A stretch of DNA of 35,481 nt, from positions 1 to 35,481 of the forward strand of contig JACQNJ010000033.1 in the NCBI GenBank assembly GCA_016203115.1. The letters are read 5' to 3'. How positions within the stretch are numbered: the stretch's first letter is position 1; the number at the start of each line of letters is the position of its first letter. Made by a program: the position numbers and the translations under genes. Origin of the DNA: Candidatus Woesearchaeota archaeon (GTDB lineage: Archaea > Nanobdellota > Nanobdellia > SCGC-AAA011-G17 > GW2011-AR20). Shown one piece after another: positions 30,601 through 35,481 of the stretch. Under the pieces are notes generated by a model. That model was given only the letters and a program-made list of their open reading frames with translations. It was not told the origin of the DNA and did no database searches.

Positions 30601-30957
30601 TTACTTTTTTTCTTTCCACATTTTATAAACTAATAATAAAGTTCCAATAACTATTACAAAATCTGCTATGTTAAAAACTGGCCAGAATTTTAAATCTATA
30701 AAATCTCTAACATAACCTAAAAATATTCTGTCAATTAAATTACCAATAGTTCCTGCTAATATCAAAGTTAAAGGAAAAGGATATTCTTTATAATATTTTA
30801 AAATTATCAATATAACTATTATTGAAACTGCTATTAACAAGTATCTTTGCCCTTGAAACAAGCTAAAAGCTGCTCCTGAATTATACGTTGTTGCTAAATA
30901 GAGCTTTGCAGCCTGATCTAGCAGGATCAAAACAACAAGTAATATTATGTTGAACAT
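30601..30957 (-). CDS. lspA: Signal peptidase II (lipoprotein signal peptidase), short form
   Basis: Membrane aspartyl protease that removes signal peptides of lipoproteins in bacteria. Visible signatures: LDQAAKLY (13-20), NSGAAFSLF (26-34), GNLIDRI with catalytic Asp76, VRDFID and [10 protein letters not shown] with catalytic Asp99, and four hydrophobic helices. At 118 aa it is about 40 shorter than bacterial LspA but keeps all motifs. The enzyme is unusual in archaea; with the lipobox proteins at 14202, 26582 and possibly 2057 it suggests a working bacterial-type pathway gained by transfer. Confidence 0.88.
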   Translation of the reverse strand: MFNIILLVVLILLDQAAKLYLATTYNSGAAFSLFQGQRYLLIAVSIIVILIILKYYKEYPFPLTLILAGTIGNLIDRIFLGYVRDFIDLKFWPVFNIADFVIVIGTLLLVYKMWKEKK

Positions 30958-31011
30958 AATAAAAAGTTTTAAAAGTAATGACTATTTAATATTTTTTAAA
31001 AAGAGAGTGAT

Positions 31012-32403
31012 ATGGCAGAATTGATAGAAGACAAAAAAAAGAAAATCCTTGGAAAAGCTTTAACAGAGTACAGAATAGAGATTGATGAGCCTGCAGCTGG
31101 AGTTGAGAAGTACTACTTTTGGGTATTAAGCTTTTTGCAAAGCGGACCTCCTTCTGGAATCAGCTTTACTGAAGTACACAAGATAACTGATTTGTATACC
31201 TCAAGTGAAACTTCTTCTTATTTTGGGATGGTTGAGCAGAGAAAAGGATTGCAGCAAGACAAGGTAAGCCAATACCTGGCAACTATTGGAAAAATGACCA
31301 AAGATTTGTTTCAGATGATTAGAGAACTGAGAATTATTGATGAAAGGTATAGTTATTACAAGGACAGCAAGAAAAAAGGTGAAGAGGGAGAGGCTGCTGA
31401 AATTTCACTGAAAAGCATATGGATTGACATGGTTGAGGGAGGAAGCAAGAACCCTACTTCTGTTTTTGGTTTGGCCCAACAAGTTGGTTTTGTTGTGCTG
31501 CCTGATTTATTTTTTACTGTTAAAGTTGATATCAATGAGGAGAACAAAGAAGACATGGGCAGAGTTGTGCACAAAGAAGTTGAAAAATTAAAAGAAAATG
31601 GTATTAACAGGAAAGTAAGAGAAGTTTTAGAAAGAAAGCTGTATCAGTATTACCTTTGGAGAACTAAAACAGAGAAAGAAGTCCTGCAAAGAAGGAAGTT
31701 TATGCTGAAATACCTAAAACAACACTATCATGTGATGAGGACTTATATTCACTGGCTGAAGCCTTATTTCAAGAATATTTCAAGACTACAAATGTATCAA
31801 AACTCTAAAAATCCAAATATTGTTGCTGGATTTGACACGAGTCAAATTGATTTGGAGCTACTAGCTAAAAGACCTGCAAAGGGAGATTACCATCCTTGCA
31901 TAAGAGCTAGGTTCACTTATGTTGCTATGCCTCAAATGGCCTACCAACAGGAGTATCAGAGAGGTGCCATCCATACAGGAAAAAGCATTATAGAAATTCA
32001 GTCTTACACATTGACTGATAAGGATATTGCAAATTATGAAAAGTTAAATGAAGAAGAAGACTTAGAGATTTTGGGAAGCTTGACTGGAGCTATGGAAGCC
32101 CTGGGCGATGAATTGAAGCAATATTTAAAAGAAGCTGGAGAAGTTTTTAAAGAAGATAAAAAAGAAAAAGATGAAGAAGAGCCTGTGAAGAGAAGCGGAA
32201 TTTTCAAATCTATTTTTTATGGATTTGGGGAAATGTTTGGCATAAAAAGAGATAGAAAGAAAGAAAGCTCTGAGGAGGAAAAAAATAGGTTAGAAAGCTG
32301 GAGAGTGCAGTATAAAAGAGAAGATGCCATAAGAGACGCTACAGGCCGCTGCTATATTTTGTATGATGTTTTTAAGAAAGCTAATAGAATGCCTACTTGG
32401 TAA
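31012..32403 (+). CDS. Conserved-looking hypothetical protein, 463 aa
   Basis: A long soluble protein without signal peptide, strongly helical and charged. Segments include FLQSGPPSGISFTEVHKITD early, YHVMRTYIHWLKPYFKNISR in the middle, and a Lys/Glu-rich linker (about 375-400) before FKSIFYGFGEMFGIKRD and RDATGRCYILYDVFKKANRM at the end. I do not recognise a family with known function. It may be a structural or capsid-adjacent protein, but nothing here proves that. It abuts the convergent sugar-transferase gene. Confidence 0.75.
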   Translation: MAELIEDKKKKILGKALTEYRIEIDEPAAGVEKYYFWVLSFLQSGPPSGISFTEVHKITDLYTSSETSSYFGMVEQRKGLQQDKVSQYLATIGKMTKDLFQMIRELRIIDERYSYYKDSKKKGEEGEAAEISLKSIWIDMVEGGSKNPTSVFGLAQQVGFVVLPDLFFTVKVDINEENKEDMGRVVHKEVEKLKENGINRKVREVLERKLYQYYLWRTKTEKEVLQRRKFMLKYLKQHYHVMRTYIHWLKPYFKNISRLQMYQNSKNPNIVAGFDTSQIDLELLAKRPAKGDYHPCIRARFTYVAMPQMAYQQEYQRGAIHTGKSIIEIQSYTLTDKDIANYEKLNEEEDLEILGSLTGAMEALGDELKQYLKEAGEVFKEDKKEKDEEEPVKRSGIFKSIFYGFGEMFGIKRDRKKESSEEEKNRLESWRVQYKREDAIRDATGRCYILYDVFKKANRMPTW

Positions 32404-32907
32404 TTATCTGCTTCGCATTCCTTTGAAGGTTATATTATACCATATCAAGAAAAAATATTTTAGATCTGTCAATAAAGGATGCTTTTCTTTTTGGTCTAAG
32501 TATTGAGATTCTGCCTCTATTAATTCCTGCAGTGATTTATTGAATCTTGAATATTGGACTCCCATTAAACCAGGAGAATATCTTAATGCTCTTTGTCTAT
32601 GGCTTGGAGGGTAAAGAGACCATGCTTTTTCATCTCTTGGTCTTATCCCTACAAGAGACATTTGTCTTCTAAGAACATGATATAGTTCTGGAATCTCATC
32701 TAACCAGTATCTTCTAAGAGTTCTTCCAAGAGGGGTAATACGCGGATCATTAGCTGGTTTTCCAAGGTGGTCTACATTATTAGATTGCACTAATTCATGC
32801 CAATGAGAATCTGCATCAGGAGACATGCTCCTAAGCTTATACATACTAAATTCTTTCCCGTCTTTGCCTAATGCTTCTCTAACATAAAATAAATCTTCTA
32901 ACCCCAT
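32404..32907 (-). CDS. Bacterial-type sugar transferase, catalytic domain only
   Basis: Phosphoglycosyltransferase of the WcaJ/PglC type that moves a sugar phosphate onto a lipid carrier. Visible: REALGKDGKEFSMYKLRSM (about 10-28), DADSHW, NDPRITPLGRTLRRYWLDE (about 54-72) with PELYHVLRRQMSLVGIRPR, the family's core signature. 167 aa; the membrane-insertion helix and about 35 residues normally before the catalytic domain are missing. A TATA box 26 nt upstream (32929-32937) shows that this ATG is likely the true start rather than an annotation error. Acceptor and sugar unknown. Confidence 0.85.
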   Translation of the reverse strand: MGLEDLFYVREALGKDGKEFSMYKLRSMSPDADSHWHELVQSNNVDHLGKPANDPRITPLGRTLRRYWLDEIPELYHVLRRQMSLVGIRPRDEKAWSLYPPSHRQRALRYSPGLMGVQYSRFNKSLQELIEAESQYLDQKEKHPLLTDLKYFFLIWYNITFKGMRSR

Positions 32908-32928
32908 AGGTTATAGAAAATAAAAATT

Positions 32929-32937
32929 CTTATAAAC
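32929..32937 (-). promoter_or_regulatory. TATA box of the sugar-transferase gene
   Basis: CTTATAAAC on the plus strand (GTTTATAAG on the minus strand), centred 26 nt before the ATG at 32907, within the short gap after the ferredoxin stop. Confidence 0.45.
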
Positions 32938-32943
32938 TTATTT

Positions 32944-33201
32944 TTAAGCAATTTTATTTCCTTGTTCATCATAAATTTCTATTACATTAACTGGGCAGGC
33001 TTTTGCAGCATCTACATTTTTTTCTAGATCTTTTGCTTCTATTTCTAGTTCCCAGATGTCATTTTCTTTGTCAATTAATTTAGAACTTATTAAGTCAATC
33101 TTACCGTCATTTGCCAATTTCCAATGTTTTGGCGCCATTGCCTCGCATGAAACAGCGCCTATGCATCCTGTTCTTTTTAATCTAATAAAATATTTAACCA
33201 T
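32944..33201 (-). CDS. Small ferredoxin, probable [3Fe-4S] type
   Basis: 85 aa. The cluster ligands are Cys13 and Cys19 in TGCIGAVSCEAMAP and Cys69 in AAKACPVNVI. The single-cluster archaeal ferredoxins have Cys-x2-Asp/Cys-x2-Cys; here the middle position is Ala16, leaving three Cys and favouring a [3Fe-4S] cluster. It carries electrons between cytosolic enzymes. It starts directly after the VIT-family gene stop (33202), so it is the last gene of a three-gene operon. Confidence 0.85.
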   Translation of the reverse strand: MVKYFIRLKRTGCIGAVSCEAMAPKHWKLANDGKIDLISSKLIDKENDIWELEIEAKDLEKNVDAAKACPVNVIEIYDEQGNKIA

Positions 33202-33897
33202 TTAAATGCTGGAGATCAGACTGCCAATAAGATAACCTATTGCTGAGGTTATTAAACCTATAACAACCATCTCAAAACCGCTTTTTAACCAGCTTCTCCC
33301 TGTAAACTTTGTTTTATAAACACCAGCAAAGAATAAAACTGTTGCGGTTATAAGCAATGACAGGATAAGAGCTAATTTTTGAGTTAACATTCCTTGGGAT
33401 GAAATAAAAAAGAAAGGAATTAATGGAAACATTGAAGACAAGGCATATGAAACACCCATAGCTACTGCCTCTTTTTTTGGCTTATCAAACCTTTTCTTTA
33501 CCAACCCAAGGTCACCTTCAACCAGCTCTCTAAGGCAATGCTTTTTGTTTGAGCAAATTATGCTGACTATATTCTTGAGGGCTTTTCCCTTGAATCCTTT
33601 CCTTTTGTAAATTTTTTCAATTTCTTTTCTTACTAATTTTGCATTCAATAATATATTCTTTTTTTCTTCATTAATTTCCCCTTCGTAATACTCGACTTTT
33701 GATTTTGATGAAATGTAAGTTCCTACTGACATAGAGATTGCCCCTGCTGCTGCTTCTGTGATTCCTGCCAATAGGATTATATTACTTGATAAAAATGCAC
33801 CGCTTAATCCTGCTACCAGCGCTACTTCTGACACTAAAGCATCATTCATACCAAAAATAACAGGTCTTATTGTTTCAGAAAATTTATAGCTCTTCAT
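33202..33897 (-). CDS. VIT/CCC1-family iron or manganese transporter
   Basis: 231 aa from the ATG at 33897 (MKSYKFSETIRPVIFGMNDA), preferred to 33909 because it shortens the overlap with the DUF2203 gene. Family hallmarks: GMNDALVSEVALVAGLSGAF in helix 1, ITEAAAGAISMSVGTYISSK in helix 2, an intervening charged metal-binding region (YYEGEINEEKK ... KKHCLRELVE), and VAMGVSYALSSMFPLIPFFF with two more helices. These proteins export or store Fe2+/Mn2+. The link to a Fe-S ferredoxin in the same operon is consistent with iron handling. Confidence 0.88.
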   Translation of the reverse strand: MKSYKFSETIRPVIFGMNDALVSEVALVAGLSGAFLSSNIILLAGITEAAAGAISMSVGTYISSKSKVEYYEGEINEEKKNILLNAKLVRKEIEKIYKRKGFKGKALKNIVSIICSNKKHCLRELVEGDLGLVKKRFDKPKKEAVAMGVSYALSSMFPLIPFFFISSQGMLTQKLALILSLLITATVLFFAGVYKTKFTGRSWLKSGFEMVVIGLITSAIGYLIGSLISSI

Positions 33898-34288
33898 TAT
33901 ACATCTCAAATATTGGCTTTCTCATCTCGTAACCTTCTGTAACTTCGTGCCAATGGGAGATTCTTCCCTCACCCATTTCCCAGCATAAGAATATATCGCG
34001 CCCTTCGAATTTTGAAAAGAAATCGACTAAGCCTGTATTAATGTCCCTGACTATGCACCCTAACTTTATTAATTTGTGGAGCTCCCTGTGCAATTCCGTC
34101 GATAATTTGTGAAATTCCTGATTGTTTTTCGTTTCTGAATATATTTCATCAAATTCTGTGTCATAACTAACTTCAATAGACTGAAGAATTGCAATTGCTT
34201 CGCTTAAACTCCTTATTTTTTGCAAAGAATCTTTAATTTTAGGGATGTTGTTTTCTGCTTCCTCTAATGTGATGTACCTCTTTTTCAT
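33884..34288 (-). CDS. DUF2203 family protein
   Basis: 134 aa. ITLEEAENNIPKIKDSLQKI opens a helical N-terminal half; the C-terminal half has GCIVRDINTGLVDFFSKFEG, DIFLCWEMGEGRISHWHEVT and EGYEMRKPI, the DUF2203 signature (GLVDF, LCWK-x-GE, WHE, G-R-P). Function is unknown, though the conserved Cys/Trp/His cluster suggests metal or ligand binding. It is first in the operon with the VIT and ferredoxin genes, overlapping the former by 14 bp. TATA at 34311-34318. Confidence 0.85.
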   Translation of the reverse strand: MKKRYITLEEAENNIPKIKDSLQKIRSLSEAIAILQSIEVSYDTEFDEIYSETKNNQEFHKLSTELHRELHKLIKLGCIVRDINTGLVDFFSKFEGRDIFLCWEMGEGRISHWHEVTEGYEMRKPIFEMYNEEL

Positions 34289-34310
34289 ATTATTTTGTAA
34301 GCATGTTAGT

Positions 34311-34318
34311 ATTTATAA
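34311..34318 (-). promoter_or_regulatory. TATA box of the DUF2203-VIT-ferredoxin operon
   Basis: ATTTATAA (plus strand), about 26 nt before the ATG at 34288. It overlaps the last codon of the nth gene, so the genes are tightly packed but separately promoted. Confidence 0.45.
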
Positions 34319-34957
34319 ACTTTTTTCAAACGTGAATGCCGAGGGGCAAAGGCTGCTTATAACACAGCTTTTGCATTGAGGACTTCTTGCTTTGCAGATT
34401 TTTCTTCCATGAACAATTAATAATGTTGAGAAAAGGAATTCCTTATCTTTTGGCGTGACTTTTATTAAATCCTTCTCTATTATTGCTGGGTTTCTGCTTC
34501 TTGTCAGGTTTAATCTGTTTGCTAAACGTTTTATATGGGTGTCTACAGGGAATGCGTCTTTTTTGTTGAACAAATAACCTAAAACCACGTTTGCTGTTTT
34601 TCTTGAAACACCTTTTAATGTTAAAAGCTTTTCCATGGTTGAAGGAACTTTTCCATTAAAATTATTTTGTAATATTCCTGCTGTTGCTTTAATATTCTTT
34701 GATTTATTTTTATAAAAACCAGTTGAATAAACATATTTTTCTAATTGTTTCTGTGATAATTTAATTATATCCTTTGGATGTTTTACTTTTCTGAATAATT
34801 TTGTTGTTACTAGATTTACTCTTGCATCTGTACATTGTGCTGAGAGAATAACTGCTACTAGTAACTGAAAGTCTGTTTTGAAATTTAGGAAAGGCTTGTT
34901 TATTGTGTATTCCTTTTTTAGTTTTCTTAAAATTTCCAAAACTCTTTCATTATTCAT
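34313..34957 (-). CDS. nth: Endonuclease III
   Basis: Bifunctional DNA glycosylase/AP lyase that removes oxidised pyrimidines in base-excision repair. The helix-hairpin-helix carries catalytic Lys120 in LKGVSRKTANVV, and Asp139 is in VDTHIKRLANRL. The [4Fe-4S] ligands are Cys188, 195, 198 and 204 (C-x6-C-x2-C-x5-C). 214 aa, full length. The ATG at 34957 has a TATA-like run upstream. Confidence 0.95.
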   Translation of the reverse strand: MNNERVLEILRKLKKEYTINKPFLNFKTDFQLLVAVILSAQCTDARVNLVTTKLFRKVKHPKDIIKLSQKQLEKYVYSTGFYKNKSKNIKATAGILQNNFNGKVPSTMEKLLTLKGVSRKTANVVLGYLFNKKDAFPVDTHIKRLANRLNLTRSRNPAIIEKDLIKVTPKDKEFLFSTLLIVHGRKICKARSPQCKSCVISSLCPSAFTFEKSL

Positions 34958-35008
34958 GCATTTTAAAACTTGTATGTGTTTAAAAATTTAATTGATGATA
35001 CCAAAAGA

Positions 35009-35018
35009 CTTAAATATA
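35009..35018 (+). promoter_or_regulatory. TATA box of the right-edge antitoxin gene
   Basis: CTTAAATATA, about 25 nt before the ATG at 35038; AAAAGA just before it resembles the BRE of the other promoters. Confidence 0.45.
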
Positions 35019-35037
35019 CAATTGTATACATAAGTAT

Positions 35038-35280
35038 ATGGAAACTGAAACGACTATTAGGATAAACCAAATAACAAAGATGGAGCTTGATAGATTTAGG
35101 CAGTATAAAACCGAGAGCTATGATGAGCTTGTCAGGAAGCTTATCTATATAGTAAAAGTAGCGGAGAAAAAACCTAAACTTAGCCAAAAAACAATTATTG
35201 AGATAAAAGCAGCAAGAGAAAGGATTAAGAAAGGAGAGTTCTATACAGAGGAAGAAGCCAGGAAAATTCTTGGATTGTGA
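35038..35280 (+). CDS. Antitoxin (VapB/DUF7557-like)
   Basis: 80 aa. A first segment TTIRINQITKMELDRFRQYK followed by ESYDELVRKLIYIVK fits the short RHH-like family of archaeal antitoxins, and the acidic tail EFYTEEEARKILGL is typical of RelE-partner antitoxins. Its toxin follows two bases later but is broken by the right-edge transposon, leaving an orphan antitoxin. Confidence 0.78.
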   Translation: METETTIRINQITKMELDRFRQYKTESYDELVRKLIYIVKVAEKKPKLSQKTIIEIKAARERIKKGEFYTEEEARKILGL

Positions 35281-35282
35281 TC

Positions 35283-35381
35283 ATGTATAAACTTGAATTT
35301 GAAAAAAGAGCTCTTCATGATTTGAATAAACTTGAGGCACGTGTGAAAATCTCAAAGAGAGGTAAAGATTCAAGATTGTAG
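35283..35381 (+). pseudogene. RelE-type toxin gene, truncated by an insertion
   Basis: ATG 35283 encodes MYKLEFEKRALHDLNKLEAR, then VKISKRGKDSRL and a TAG. The first 22 residues match RelE-family toxins (YKLEFEKRAxKDLxKL) and then homology stops, where transposon sequence begins, near 35348. 32 residues of about 85 remain. Confidence 0.72.
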
Positions 35382-35481
35382 AGAATCAATCTTGAATATA
35401 CTTCTGCTCTTTGACCGAAGATTTTATGGCATCTCACATAATCTCCGTACCTTCTCTTAACACTGCTGATAATAAACTCAA
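35315..35481 (-). CDS. Transposase, C-terminal fragment (DDE, IS4/IS5-like)
   Basis: Open to the right edge. It reads FIISSVKRRYGDYVRCHKIF, then GQRAEVYSRLILYNLESLPL and FEIFTRASSLFKS before TGA at 35315. The E-F-I-I-S-S-V-K-R-R-Y-G pattern followed by Y-N-L is the catalytic-Glu helix end of DDE_Tnp_1-type transposases. The last residues are read from the interrupted relE gene, so the stop comes from host DNA. A different family from the left-edge transposase. Confidence 0.7.
   Translation of the reverse strand, partial: EFIISSVKRRYGDYVRCHKIFGQRAEVYSRLILYNLESLPLFEIFTRASSLFKS
35368..35397. repeat. 11-bp perfect stem with 8-nt loop inside the transposase 3' end
   Basis: ATTCAAGATTG (35368-35378) and CAATCTTGAAT (35387-35397) are perfect complements, about 20 bp from the probable insertion boundary. 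It may be a transcription stop or an end-recognition hairpin of the element. Confidence 0.45.

Overview
The window reads as a stretch of a DPANN-type archaeal genome; Woesearchaeota- or Pacearchaeota-like is my best guess. It is AT-rich and gene-dense. It carries archaeal informational genes: archaeal-type GluRS, Taw1/TYW1 with its diagnostic six cysteines, and tandem Lrp/AsnC regulators. Many genes have a BRE/TATA box 24-28 nt before the ATG, which suggests leaderless transcripts; a minority have GGAG-type ribosome binding sites. Bacterial-type genes are mixed in: MscL, a short signal peptidase II, a sodium:solute symporter and half-size MFS and sugar-transferase proteins. Each window edge lies in a different partial transposase gene.

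Layout. 1-2000: transposase tail, an unknown small gene, glutamate/leucine-type dehydrogenase and a frameshifted small membrane gene. 2057-6521: a large secreted protein, then a minus-strand operon of HTH-nucleotidyltransferase (MNT), HEPN and gltX, each overlapping the next by ATGA. 6663-9226: a tight six-gene run, mostly of unknown function, ending in a PUA-like gene. 9271-16990: symporter, aldo-keto reductase, Taw1, secreted protein, lipoprotein, MscL, C45-type acyltransferase and unknown genes. 17089-21062: Lrp-like regulator, half MFS, a nucleotidyltransferase plus small-toxin-like pair, MgtC and a broken membrane gene. 21063-22379: a DEAD-box-family helicase with a DESD motif.

22380-29586 is the most unusual region. 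It is a string of gene modules ending at a Xer-like tyrosine recombinase. The modules hold two plus-strand MNT/HEPN pairs, a third MNT/HEPN pair with a lipoprotein, a methyltransferase, and a small HExxE protein. Each is bounded by its own perfect inverted repeat (10-16 bp, different for each module). Between modules, and just upstream of the recombinase, a 22-bp element recurs: two 8-bp arms around a 6-bp centre, the layout of a Xer/dif site. I infer an archaeal counterpart of the bacterial plasmid 'pdif module' arrangement, in which toxin-antitoxin cassettes are shuffled between inverted Xer sites. Several module genes carry single-base frameshifts.

29621-35481: a small unknown gene, a RelBE-type pair, lspA, a large unknown protein, a sugar transferase, a DUF2203 / VIT-CCC1 / [3Fe-4S]-type ferredoxin operon, endonuclease III, and a second antitoxin whose RelE partner is cut off by the right-edge transposon.

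Themes. There are four MNT/HEPN pairs, one further nucleotidyltransferase pair and two RelE loci. Three MNT genes have a repeated ATGGT-type box exactly 20 bp apart, the second copy overlapping the start codon, which suggests a shared autoregulatory operator. LspA together with several lipobox proteins suggests bacterial-style lipoprotein processing.
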